This document shows, one piece after another, positions 1 to 11,256 of a stretch of DNA of 64,000 bases. The notes below the pieces were generated by a model. The model was given only the letters and a program-made list of their open reading frames with translations. It was not told the DNA's origin and made no database searches. The translations under genes were made by a program, and so were the position numbers. Source of the DNA: Astrocystis sublimbata. Taxonomy: Eukaryota > Ascomycota > Sordariomycetes > Xylariales > Xylariaceae. Location: positions 1 to 64,000 of the forward strand of contig JAJNNY010000068.1 in the NCBI GenBank assembly GCA_022453515.1. Direction: 5' to 3'. Position 1 is the stretch's first letter; each line of letters starts with the position of its first letter.

Positions 1-766
1 ACTGGTCTCGGCAACTCGAGGAGTTATTCCCAGGGTCTCGCGAGACATTGCTTAAAGACAACAACTAACTGCCCCGAATCACCCGAGGACTCGGTAAGCT
101 TGCCAAAGCAAGATGCTTGTCTCACACTAGACAACGGTTTCACCAACCAGATTTCATCGGGTGAAAATTCCCGTTGCGACTCTGCAAAGGGTCCTCCTGT
201 AAGCCAAAAGCCATCGGCGTATGCACTCAGACAACCAACCCCGATTGTCTCACTCAGCATGCCTCGACTTGACATTCTATCTAATACGAAGAAAAAAAAA
301 ACAATAAAACATCACAATTTTAATCAATACAGGTATTCTCTGTGTTTGCCACGAACTGGGCTCGATGAACAAGTTGTTCAATGGATCGCAACAAGCCACC
401 TTGTTAGCTTGATATTGGGGGAAATACTATCAGTGCCTGGGGGCTCCGGAAAGCTTACGCGACATGTACAACCTACGGGCCGGTATGCCCCTACCAGCTC
501 GCCCGCCGTATTATAGTCACTGTACATCAACATATCCACGAAATTCCCCACCCCCACAAAGGCCTACCTAAACTAACGGCTGTCCTAGACCGCACCCCAT
601 GTGTAACGATGGGAAACCCCCGCATTGTCTGACATGTACGATTCTACCTAAACGGGGCAACTATCGATTTTACAGTACATGTTCCTTAGTCGGAATGCGA
701 CTAAATCCATATTTGCTTTTGGATCGTCAGAATGCGGAGGTTATTAGACTTGCAGAGGCTAAAACT

Positions 767-792
767 GGCGTGGGGCGTGGGGCGTGGGGCAA
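767..792. repeat. Short tandem GGGCGTG repeat
   Basis: About three head-to-tail copies of a 7-base unit GGGCGTG are seen. No gene overlaps it. Confidence 0.8.
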
Positions 793-3083
793 CGAATGCG
801 GGTGTTGTATTTACGTGTTTATGAAAGGCACTGGTTCAGGTGAGGCATTCATATGTACCTAGAGAGTGACTCGCTACTAGCAATCTACAGGATTCAGTCT
901 CGATCCTTAGTATGCACTTCCTTGCTGCCTTTGGATGGGTAGGTAGCACAAGCAACACTCAAAAAGCTCTGCATATGCAAGATGAACGCAGGCTTGATAA
1001 CCGACCTTGTTGGTTCAGCCTCTCAGCACATCATTACTGCGATTTCCATGCCGTGCTCCCGATAGGCAGCGCCGACAGGAAAACGTCATGCGAATGCACC
1101 GATACGCAAGAAAGACGATCTTGGAACGTTTGGGGACATCCAGGTGCCAAGACAATAATTAGATCGATCGAAGCTATCTAGCTCTAGTGAACCCCAACAA
1201 AACACCCCCCCGTTCGAGCCAGTCAGACAACCAGCCCCTCGCCAGCCGAGGGCCAGCTACCCTTTAACCTGCACTAGAGACGTCAACAAAGGAATAATAC
1301 GGGCAGGAACAGGTTACATCATCATATCGAGCTCGACATGCGGGTTGAAGAGCTGGACTTTGTAAGTGGGTAGATATGTAGCTACACTGGCTTTCAGGCG
1401 AACCCCTAATGCATCTAGATGACCGTTATCTATGCGTAACCCGAGACCTATTTTAGCGACAAGTGCATATCTGGCATGACTGAATGTATCATACTAATGC
1501 ATCCGAAGTGAAAGCTTAAACTCCCGTTGATAATGGTGCCATAGGAGGCAGGCTGCTGCGAACGAATCAAGTTGACCACGGGCTGGGCTCATGTCGCTAC
1601 GAGTTTGATCCTAATAATTCGTATGTATACAATCATCTTTCAAATGCCTCAGTTGATACGGATCTCAGTTGCTATGTCCTGAGATTCCCCGGTCTTTCGA
1701 ACAGCTTTTCAAATAAAATCTAAGGCATGTATTCCCGAACTTACAATCCAATTACCCGTGCTTGTGTAACCTGCCAATTTACGCTTGTCATGAGACTGCA
1801 TGCAACAATCAACAGTTGCCATTCTACCATCCGTGATGTGCTTATCCGATGGATTCCGTGATTCGACTAAAACAAAATAATAAAGCCCATAACAGCTCGG
1901 GACTGCTCGATCTTACCCTTGCGATGAGTTTGCCTTATTAGCGATTAGATTACATGCATCACTCCCTTGCAGTGCATTGGCATTGGCATGCAAATGCAAG
2001 CCTCTATGTATAAGTACCTAGGTAAGTACTTACTCGTCGCCGCATTTACAGTATCAGTGCCTTGACTGACCTGACCGTTGCGACTCGTAACGCGCGCTTA
2101 CTCATAGGTTGGTTAACTGAGCACTGGAGATTAGTTGGCGTGAGAAACTATTTGTTACCCAAAGCACCCCATTATACCAGAATTCTGCCGCTCGTCAACA
2201 CGTGCATTTGTCTGTTTCCCCAGCAAGTACAAAATGCAACATGACATAGTATTACGCGTAACTCACCTAGTAACATCCCTAGTACGTTAGTATTCAGTAT
2301 TTCAAGTTAGACTGAACGAAATTTGGCTTTTTGGGCCGAAGCTAGAATAACTGGTCCAGGCACGTCAGGACCACTTATGCGCGGAACCTAGCGGCGAGTC
2401 TATGTGGGAAGGGGGAAGGGGAAGAGAGCTTCGGAGAGGAGCGCTTGGTCGCTCACTCGGTCGTTCGTGTACTGTCATCATTTTTTCAAAGGTTCTAGAG
2501 CGTCGATCTTTGGCGGTTTTGGGTTTTTATTTTGGAGTCGACCTTAAGATAGATGCTCAGATAGATCTCTTGGTCCCGAAGCCAAAACAACGGGGCTCAC
2601 CGGACGCGCCGACAGGTCTGCCCCTGCTACTTACCTATCAGACGATAATACTACTCGTTATCATATACTTTCATATGATGATATCCTACGCTCAAAGTGG
2701 CCTGAGATTCTTCCTTGTCATGGGGAGGAGACGAATGAATGAGTGATTAAGTGAGAGAGGTGAGGCAGATTCCGTATCATAAAAAAAGTCAGGATATTCT
2801 CCAACTATCTCATGTCAGGCTTCCGTCACCTGCATGAGGTTTAGATAGAGAGTCATATGTAAGTAGGCCCGCTGCCACTTACCATTCGCTTTCATCATAC
2901 AGACCGGCACCGACCGGTAACTGGGCCAAGACCCAATCGCGCGTCTATTCAGAGATACCGGTTTCGCTATCAGCCAAATCTCGAGCTATGCAGCATTATC
3001 TAAAGGATGGAGACATTTATCAAAAGCTACCTAACCTGAAGCATACGACCTAGGTGAGGTAAGGTAGGTGGGAACTGGGGAGA

Positions 3084-3107
3084 AGGAGGAGGAGGAGGAG
3101 GAGGAGG
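3084..3107. repeat. GGA microsatellite
   Basis: About eight copies of the trinucleotide GGA lie in non-coding DNA, just after a cluster of AGGTAGG motifs. Confidence 0.9.
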
Positions 3108-4847
3108 GGAGGCTGATAGTCTAAAGATATCAGGATTGGCCTGTCCTATTCCGTATCTGTTATCCATCCTATACCTATCCTTACAAGTTCCCCCTGGGGC
3201 CTGCAATGCAATACCAAGTCGATGGATGGGTTGCATTATGCTAGGCCAACCTTGCAGCGTCACCTCATGAGTCTCGCTTAGTTTCTGCCAAACTGCTGCT
3301 CTATTTACCTACCTGTGGTGTGGCATCCAGGATGCCAGGGCCAGCCAGTTGCTGCCGCATTTTACTGTACCTGCCGTTATCTCGACGTGACATGCGCGCG
3401 CATCTGGAAGAGGCCGGGGGGTGGCGAAGGAACACCACCCATACCTCCCAACCCCTACGACGTATCGCGGCATACCGAAGAAGGAAACCCATTCCACTTT
3501 GTAGGACCTACCTAGGTAGTATATGTTATCAATTGTGTATGCCAATTGCGCATCTAATGCACAAAAACCACGACAACAAACTGCGGCACTGCAACAAAGG
3601 GTTCGGAGCAATGGGCGGATGAGGAGGGGTGCATAAACGTGTTCGCCAAGAGAAGAAAGAAAGAAAAGAAAAAAAAAAAGACGTTGACCCTTATACACAC
3701 ACACATAAATTACACCTGGCATACTTACATAACAACGTTGCAGGCCTATACGATCCCTACTGCAAGGAACAGGTGACGAACACAGACGATCAACTGATTC
3801 TCGACGCGACTGTTGCCTGTTATCGCTAGGAATCTCAATTGAACTACTTGCGCATAGAGCAGACACCAGCACACAGACGCATAGCGCGATTCTTCCCACG
3901 TGAAATATAGACCCCAATGCATGCCTCACTGACTACTTACCTACTGGAGGTAAGTTCTTTTCATATGTAGTTAGTAGATCGCATACTACCTAGTAGTATA
4001 CTGCTGCCAAGCGGAGTTATATTCATGCACATATGATTCGCATAACGCCTCTATCGACGTTGCTGAGATGGCCTCTGCACCTCGCTCAAAACAACGCTGT
4101 CGTGTATCCATTCCCTTCTTTGCGATCACACCCTACTACATAAAAGACAGCTAAGCTAGCTAGCTTTGTGCTGCAGCGCACATCATACATAGCATGTACG
4201 TGTGGACGACGAGGCCAAACCGTTACCCAACGGCACTTGCACGACCACTCAACACCAAGACACGGTAGGTATGGAGACTCGAACCCTCCGGTTTCATCTC
4301 GTCGTTCGATTTGCGAGCCGTATGATTGGGATAAGCTCGGCAATGGGTAGACAGAACAGCTCCCTATCAGGCGCCAGCATCTCCATCCGAACCCGTCGAG
4401 AACCTGCATATGATTGCCGTTGTCTCGCGGGCCAACGGACGCATCTTATATAGTCATCGCCTGATGAATTGATATACTCTATGGAGTAGCACATATCCAC
4501 CTTTTATCTTGCTTTTGTTTCTTCCTTTAACCGCGAACGCCACTTGTATTGCATCGCGGGAGGCGCAATCAACTTGTCGCCTTTGTGACCGGCCCACTGT
4601 CCGTCCTACTGAGGCAAGCTCATGCGCACTAGCAAAAGAACATGCATGCCGCAACGATGTTCGCAGGCGCCCCGTTTTCACATGCTCTCATCTCGTCTCA
4701 TTTAGTGGCTGAGGATCTCATGTGCAGAATGCATACGCATAAGCGTGTCTGTCGCTCTCGTCGCTAGCGCTTCTCCCTCGACGTTTTGATGAACTGTTCG
4801 TGTTCGTGGTGGCGTTTTCCCTATTATTTGCCTAGAACTTTCCGGCT

Positions 4848-6520
4848 TTATTTGCCGCCTGCCTGCTCCTCCCTGGAAGCGAATGCGACCTCGGGAGGTA
4901 CACGAAAAGAGGCACAGAACATTCGCTTATTCGGTGCTACGGCCCTGACCTCTAACACGGCCGCTTCCCCGGGAACCTCCGGGTCGCCGAGTCTGATGGG
5001 CGCGCCAAGCTCGGCCGTGACCCGCTCGCAGACGTCCCGCATAGGGGCGTCGCCTTCAGCTTTGGCAGCGAAGCAGTGGACGTGGACCATGGGGAGCTTC
5101 GTACTAGTGTGCGGCTCGAACAGCTTCTCATGCCCGGCGTATAGCCCACGGTAGTAAGGCAGGAACTCGATAGCTGATGCAGGAAGGTTCATCACGAAGT
5201 GTGATATTGTTGGGGGTACCGGGATGTGGTCATCTGGTTTCTCCCTCGCCTTCTCGCCATCGGCCTGCTGTTTGTGCCGGCTACTGCGCTTCTTCTTCAC
5301 GACGGCGTGTTCGCCGCTGGTGGAGGCAGCATAGACCAGGTCAGCGGCCTTCCTGATGAATGTCCGGCCGTCCTCGTTGAAGGCTCGAACGTATTGGGCG
5401 ACCTGAGGCGAGAAGTGAGCATTGTGCCCCGAGCATGAAAGCAAGGGCATCGGCATACCTTATTGCGTTTGACATTCGAGTCGAGAGAGAGATAGCTGTC
5501 AGGATTGTAGTCGTTTGCCCATACGAAAACACCTTTCCTGCCGGCGGGAATCGCAAAAGGACCAATGCCTGCCATAACATCGCACACTACTTCGCCCGGC
5601 TTGAACAGATGAACGAGCCGGCTATGTTCGCCTTCTAACTTGCTATTCCAGTAGACCTTGGCGTAGTTGAAGTTGAAGGTGCAGTCGTTCTCCCGCGCCT
5701 CGACGTTGAGGTCGTCGTCTCCGGCCAGTAGCTCGTAGGCGAAGGTGCGGAACTCGGACTCGGTGCCGACGTTAGAGAGCTTGTTGATGACGGTCCGCAC
5801 ATTGGGGTTCTTGTCAAGCAAGACCTCGGCGATGAGCTTCTTGTAGGGTAAGAACTGCTCCCTGAGATTGAGGTGCGCCACGTGGCCAGCCTGGTTGAAG
5901 CCGGTGGGGAAGCCGTCGTTCTCATCGCGGGGCTCGGCCGGCAGCACACAGCGCATTACATCTTCGTAGGACCAGTATGTGTAGTCGAGCGACAGATGGT
6001 AGGGAACGATACCCAGCTCTTTCTTCTCGATACCGTCACGGATGAGGGGGGTCCAGGTGCTAGAAGCTATGCGCATTGACTGTGGTTAGAAAAGAAACCC
6101 TCATCTTCATATCTATATATTTTCTCACTTACTTTCAGGCTGCACCTTGGGGTGGAGGAGCAGACATCGCGTGCCCTGCGACGCCAGCGTGGGGTCAGGA
6201 TGTAGGGCGACAACAGATATCCTGTCAGCTGTGAGGAGGGAATTCTCCTTTTGCAGGCTCTGGCGCCATTGCGCGATCTTCCTCTTGTCGGCGACAGCAA
6301 CGGCTGCTAGGTTGACCGTCTTCGCGAAAAGTGTGCGGTCAAGGACGCCGATAGTGTGGCGCACGGCTGGCGGGCGCAGGATATTGCTCATGTCCTCAGT
6401 TGCGGGATCCTGGGGGTCGGCGACAGATAGACAATGTTAGCGCATTCTGTCGCAGATCAAAAAGATGATGGTAGATTCCAACGGGTCGCATGCGCATGGG
6501 AAGGAACTACGTACCGCCAT
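4848..6520 (-). CDS. trm5: tRNA (guanine(37)-N1)-methyltransferase Trm5
   Basis: Trm5 methylates G37 next to the anticodon using S-adenosylmethionine, which prevents +1 frameshifts; in fungi it serves cytosol, nucleus and mitochondria. Exons on the minus strand: 6520-6515, 6409-6133, 6066-5459 and 5402-4848, giving about 481 residues, close to the yeast length. The SAM-binding motif I reads DVMAGIGPFA at about residues 257-266. It follows the family segment FNYAKVYWNSKLEGEH and precedes VWANDYNPDS; after the last intron comes YVRAFNEDGRTFIR. The first exon holds only ATG GCG (Met-Ala) before a GTACGT donor. That start is inferred because the frame stays open upstream of the internal ATG at 6391 back to a CAG acceptor. 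The second intron uses an ATAG acceptor at 6070-6067, chosen because the nearer CAG breaks the frame. The gene is divergent from the ALKBH2-like gene. Confidence 0.93.
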
Positions 6521-6930
6521 AGTTGGGAAATTGACAAGTCCGTGATGGCGGGGACGGGTTGCGAATGCGAATCTGATATAGGCAATCTGAACTAAATTCC
6601 AGGGACTTGGGGACCCCTGTCGTTCTTTCCCGAAGCCCTGCCCGCGGGGCGCGCGGTACCGGCATTTAGGTACCTTTTTAGGTGCCCAAAATTGGGATGC
6701 AAGGCTGATTGATGATCGACGCAGTGATGTGCGTCATGGGTAGGTATCACTTACACGATGAGGCTGAAGTGCAGCAGCTGAATGTCCATTATCATCATCC
6801 ATGACGGCATTAGAATGCAAGCTTCCATTCTTAATTACCTACCTAGGTAGTTTTCCATCAACTTTGTCTATGCGCCATTACCTGAGAAAATTTCTGTATA
6901 TCTACACAAGACACTCATAATCTCATAACC
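6521..6930. promoter_or_regulatory. Shared intergenic region between trm5 and the ALKBH2-like gene
   Basis: These 410 bases separate two divergent genes and must hold both promoters and 5' leaders. A palindromic ACCTACCTAGGTAG block lies at about 6836-6850, some 80 bases before the plus-strand start. No clear TATA box is visible. The bidirectional role is inferred from layout only. Confidence 0.5.
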
Positions 6931-8272
6931 ATGTCCAAGAAACGAACAATTGATGCTTTCTTCGGCATACCTCAAGCTAAGAAGCCTCGCGATGCTGGAA
7001 CTGTGACTTTGAGCAGTCTACCTACCTCACCAGTGAGTGTTCCATCTCAATGACACATGATCTGGAAACGCGACTGAGCGAGACGTGAAGAATGGCGATT
7101 GGAACACAATGCAATCAACATAAGACTAACACGATGTTGAGGCCCTGAAATCCGAGACGGACAACCAAAGCAGCAGCAAGATCACCGATTTCTCATCCAC
7201 CAATGAGGAGAAATTGAAATACACGAAACATGCCTCATATCCGTTCCCCATACCACATCTGCCAGATGGCCTTGAAGCTGAAGTATCTTGCGAGCCAGAA
7301 CGGCCCGGGCGTGTGATGAACGACCAGCCGGATCTGGATCTTTTATATTTCGACCCGTACATCCCGCGACACGCCGGGAAACAGCTCTTCGCGTTTCTGC
7401 GGGCCGAGCTGCCATTCTACCGCGTCGAGTATGACATAGCGCGAGGCCCGACCAAGACGCACATCCGCACGCCCAGAGTAAGACCGACTTCTTTCTCAAC
7501 CTCGAGACCCAATCCCCGTCTTCAGCTAACACCAGAACGCCGGTAGTGGACGACTGTATTCGGCCTAGACGACACAGCTCGTTTCGAGCCCAGTTGTTCA
7601 TCAGAGACTACACCACCATCTGATGGGTCCCATATGCCAACAGAGAAAGTAGTCGACGCGCAAACAGGGAAGCCCATCCCCGTCAGTCAAGCAGAAAGCC
7701 CAGGGCCCAAGAAGCAGCCGGGCTACAAGGCCACCCCGCGCCCCATCCCCCACTGCCTCGACGTCTTACGCAAATCCACCGAGGCGGCGACGGGCTGCCA
7801 GTTCAACGTTTGCCTCGTGAACTACTACGCGTCCGGCGCCGACAGCATCTCGTACCACAGCGACGACGAGCGGTTCCTGGGCGCGCTGCCGACCATCGCG
7901 TCCTTCTCGCTGGGAGCGGCCCGTGACTTCGTCATGAAGCACAAACCACCCAAGACGGAACTAGGAGAGACCGCCACTACCAACAACAACAACAATGCGA
8001 ATGAAAAACCAAAACCGCCGCTTAAGCTGCCGCTTCTGACGGGCGACATGGTGCTCATGCGCGGCACGACACAGGCGAATTGGCTGCATTCGATCCCGAA
8101 GCGCAGTGGCAGGAATGAGTGCGACGGTGGACGCATCAACATCACCTTCCGACGTGCGTTGGTGAAAGGGGGCACGGAGAACTATTATCAGTACAATGTA
8201 GGCAGCGGCCCCGTTTATAAATGGGACGCAGCAGCTCGAGAGATGAGGCCGTGGATACAAGCCCCTGCATGA
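6931..8272 (+). CDS. ALKBH2-like Fe(II)/2-oxoglutarate DNA repair dioxygenase
   Basis: AlkB-family enzymes oxidatively remove alkyl groups from bases such as 1-methyladenine and 3-methylcytosine. Exons: 6931-7032, 7142-7477 and 7547-8272, joined in phase 0 to give 387 residues. The iron ligands are His250 and Asp252 in SYHSDDERF and His327 in WLHSIPKR; Arg342 and Arg348 in RINITFRR match the 2-oxoglutarate pocket. The order and the FSLGAARDFVMKH segment resemble human ALKBH2. The N-terminus, MSKKRTIDAFFG, matches the spacing of a PCNA-interacting (PIP) box with Lys in place of the first Gln. An asparagine-rich, probably disordered insert (NNNNNANEKPKPP) splits the catalytic core between the substrate segment and the second histidine. 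It is convergent with nus1, with only about 145 bases between. DNA rather than RNA as substrate is inferred from the ALKBH2 likeness and the PIP-like box. Confidence 0.92.
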
Positions 8273-8417
8273 ACACAATTAGGTATATATTTCAGTATTG
8301 GGTATCTCTTTCTATCTTGACCCCTTGCCCACATCTGAGATGGGAAACACAGAGGCGCACATGCGACACCTTCATATCCTCTCTATCGCTAGCTAGCTTT
8401 CACCGGGTCGAGGGTGC

Positions 8418-9504
8418 TCACTTCCCCAGCTTGAAAGTTGCTTGCGCGAACTTGCGCAAAGCCTGTAAAAATAGCTGATATCCTACCCCTTGATTGTCTG
8501 GAGCGCAGTAGATCTCGGTCAGACGGATGACCCAGGGTGGGTAGCCTTGTAAGTCGACGTAGGGCTCGAATGAGATGAGGAGATCCGGTTCGCGCATGAC
8601 GGCCTCGGATAGCTCGTTGTCAATGACATCGGCAGTAATGTCATCAGCGGCAATCTTCTCCTTCTGGACCATCTCGGTCAGGACCCTGGTGAGGTCAACC
8701 ATGGCCTCCCGGCCATCGTCTTCGGAAACTAGTATGAGATCCAAGCCCTGGCGATGGTGGGAACGAATGGCAGGGGCGCCGCGCGCGAAGAGCGCGAGAG
8801 ACGGCACCTGGTGTTTGCCGAACCAAACCTTAAGTCGTTGGCATACGCTGCGGTGCGTTTGGGACATGTATCGCTTGAGAACACCTGTGTGACGGATCAG
8901 CAATTGCAGATAGACCCCGCTTGTGGATGAATAGTACCTGTCTTCTCGTAGACGGATAGAGTGGGAATGCCAGCAGCGGCACACCAGGCAGCCACCTCGG
9001 ACACTTCATTCACCAGCTTCTCCAGGGCATCCCCCTTCCCGCCATTCTCGAGAGTCAGGATTATGCTGAGGTGGTTCGGCAGCCTCGGCAGGGTGGCGAC
9101 ATCGCGAGCTATGTACTCGGGCGAGTTGTAGTGGTGCCTCAGGATGGACACGACACGGCTCGAGACGGCGCGGTAGCCGCTGCGGATGCGGATGTAGAGC
9201 GAGAAGATGGCGTGGACGAAGAGGTAGAGCAGGGTGTATATCTGGGCCTTGACGAGTCTCCTGACGCCGAAATGCGACTGTGTCTTGGCGCGACTGCTGC
9301 TTCGCTCGCGCGACGGCGGCTCGGGAAGATAGTTCTGGTAGATAGATAGACGTTAGCTTCTGGTTCTGAAAGGGGAAGCTCGAACACCGTATCCCCAGGC
9401 CGACGTACCTTAGCTAATGCTTCGCGCTGCTCGGGTCTGAGCCTCCTATGGCCAGACTTCTCATCCTCGCGATATAGCTTGGTATCTTTCGTTGTAAACG
9501 ACAT
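8418..9504 (-). CDS. nus1: Dehydrodolichyl diphosphate synthase complex subunit Nus1
   Basis: Nus1 (NgBR in animals) is the non-catalytic partner of the cis-prenyltransferase Rer2/DHDDS; the complex makes the polyprenyl chain for dolichol in the ER membrane and so feeds N-glycosylation. Exons on minus: 9504-9409, 9334-8938 and 8884-8418, 319 residues. A membrane segment lies at about residues 63-82 (IYTLLYLFVHAIFSLYI). It is followed by the cis-prenyltransferase-like region, with LPNHLSIIL near the start and VYEKTGVLKRYM in the middle. The protein ends TFKLGK. Family members normally end in an RxG motif whose arginine reaches into the partner's active site, so here lysine replaces it. Splice phases (0 and 1) and joins agree with the family. 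Confidence 0.9.
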
Positions 9505-10401
9505 GGTGTATGGTGTTCTATAGCAGAAGCGAGCAGAGGAAAGGCTGAATCATCAATTGACAGTGTCGCAGGCCGCGACTGATCCTCTTGATTTCTCGCG
9601 ACTCGTCTCGTCTCGTACGCCTGCTTTCCTTGGGTGTGCGGCCTCGAGATGTTCATTCAAGACCCGGGGGTCGGGACAGGGTAATGAAGGGACACCAATC
9701 AGATTAGGCGGAATGGGACCAGGAATTTGAATTGTGAGCAGGGTTGGTTTCGTGCAGACAAGTTGTCTAATGATGAACAATGGGTGGAGGCGGAATGATG
9801 GAAAGCAAAGATGTCAAGCTGTCAAGATGTCTACCTAACCACACGATATGGACACCCAGTGCGGACAGACCAGCCAAGTGACGGAATGCAGAATGCGACC
9901 TCAATTAAGCAACCCCAGCCACAAGTTGCGTCGTAGGCCCTTGAGGTGCCCACCTAGGTAGGTGCCTTGCTGAGCCATGCTGCTCAGGTTTTAGCCTGAG
10001 CCTGACCCACCCCAGAAAGCATAGAGCTTTGCATACACATAACTTCTTGTTTGACTTGTATTAAAACAATAGTAATTATTCAAGTAATTTCTTATTATCC
10101 CGCAAGGGCTATTGATACAAGTGAGACGTAGAAAACTATGTATAATACCTAATCAAGTATCAAGTTGTTTTGCACTAAAGGGAATATATTTAGTCATTAG
10201 TAGTCACGTATTAAGGAAGAAGTGTAAAGCGTCACTGCTTCTAATGTGTATAATTGCCATTCCTACAGTATATTGGCCACTATTTAGGGTAGCCCCTGGC
10301 TAGCCGCGAGGCTCCTCGGCTCCCGCTGCCTTGGCACCTGACATGAAGCCAGAAGATAGTCCTTACGAGTATATGACTCTGAGCTTGCCTGTCTTGCATA
10401 C
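9505..10401. other. Intergenic, with an AT-rich patch
   Basis: This holds the nus1 promoter side and the tail of the next minus-strand gene. A palindromic CACCTAGGTAGGTG block lies at about 9951-9965. From about 10040 to 10280 the DNA becomes distinctly AT-rich with many TA steps, like a short decayed repeat, but no protein resemblance could be read from either strand. Confidence 0.5.
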
Positions 10402-11256
10402 CTAGTAGCCTTCCAACATTTCAAGAAATGCTATAAATTGTGCGCCGGGGCACAACGGTTCATAGACAAGCTCCCAGTCCCGCATCGGAAGGTCCTTTCT
10501 AGTGGTAGTCTTCGTGTTTGTAAATGCCCCGACATGCAAATCATATGGCATTTGGCTGAGTGCATCATAACTTTTGATGGTTACTTTTTCCCTTCCTTGA
10601 GATCTTTCTTTTTCCCTTCTTTGAGATGTATCAATGAAAGCCTTCCAACCTAATTTCAAAAAACTGAATTGTACTGTGGGGGAGATCATGCTCGCCAGGA
10701 CCTGGACGTATTGGGTGTCAAGATATTGTGGCCACGATAGGCATGGGGTTACCGAATTGATGTCAATTCCCAGCGTGCGTAGGCTAGTGCATTTTCGAAG
10801 AGTGATCTCGAAGGGTTTCTTCGGGTAGTCCGGGCTCCACGTTGGAGTGAAACTGCTATAATCCCGCTGACGATAGTGTATGGTGCCGACGATACGGAGG
10901 TGCCGAAGGAGACTGCAGTTATCGGCGCGAAGATTTCTGCCAACGCAGCTGATAAAATCATCTGCAGAAAAGAAGCAAAACGTGTTTTGTGACCAGAAGA
11001 TCGGATTTGCCTCCACATACAGAGCTTTATTGACGCGCAACATTTCGAGACCGTCCCGGTAATGACCTCGGCATTGCGAACGCATATGCAAAGGCCTCAG
11101 GCAGTACTCGGAGTGATGCCGGCAGCGTGTATCAAAATGTGGTCGCTCCCACTTTGGCGGATCGATCAAAACAAACTCGTAGATCATGCACCGGAGTTCC
11201 GGTGGAAGGATCGAGAGACACCCAAGGGATAGTAGTTGATTGTTATGGTGCGACAT
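10402..11256 (-). CDS. 2EXR-domain-like fungal protein
   Basis: A single-exon gene of 284 residues. Residues of about 11-30 (LGCLSILPPELRCMIYEFVL) and the later MLRVNKALYVEANPIFWSQNTFCF have the pattern of the 2EXR domain common in filamentous ascomycetes: an F-box-like ILPPELR..IY start, then a 'hNKxhyxEAxPhhhxxNTFxF' block. Function of this family is unknown. The rest is basic, with Arg/Lys-rich RREKERSQGREK near residue 215. No signal peptide or membrane segment is seen. These genes often belong to expanded, strain-variable families. The start was chosen as the first Met of the open frame; the N-terminus fits family members that begin just before the domain. Confidence 0.72.
   Translation of the reverse strand: MSHHNNQLLSLGCLSILPPELRCMIYEFVLIDPPKWERPHFDTRCRHHSEYCLRPLHMRSQCRGHYRDGLEMLRVNKALYVEANPIFWSQNTFCFFSADDFISCVGRNLRADNCSLLRHLRIVGTIHYRQRDYSSFTPTWSPDYPKKPFEITLRKCTSLRTLGIDINSVTPCLSWPQYLDTQYVQVLASMISPTVQFSFLKLGWKAFIDTSQRREKERSQGREKVTIKSYDALSQMPYDLHVGAFTNTKTTTRKDLPMRDWELVYEPLCPGAQFIAFLEMLEGY

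Larger units (their letters stand above)
1..4847. other. Long interval without a supportable gene
   Basis: No open frame here has a recognisable domain, a convincing start or splice signals joining it to another frame. The longest, at 100-516 on plus, has no family resemblance. The stretch contains simple repeats, several copies of the palindromic TACCTAGGTA-type motif (around 2013-2034, 3048-3069, 3506-3520) and the region downstream of trm5. A small non-coding RNA or a many-exon gene could be missed by eye. Confidence 0.6.

Noticed and set aside
4255..4345. tRNA-like T arm on minus (GGAGG stem, GTTCGAG loop)
   Set aside because: A five-pair T arm can be drawn at about 4272-4288, but no matching acceptor stem or A box lies at a workable distance.
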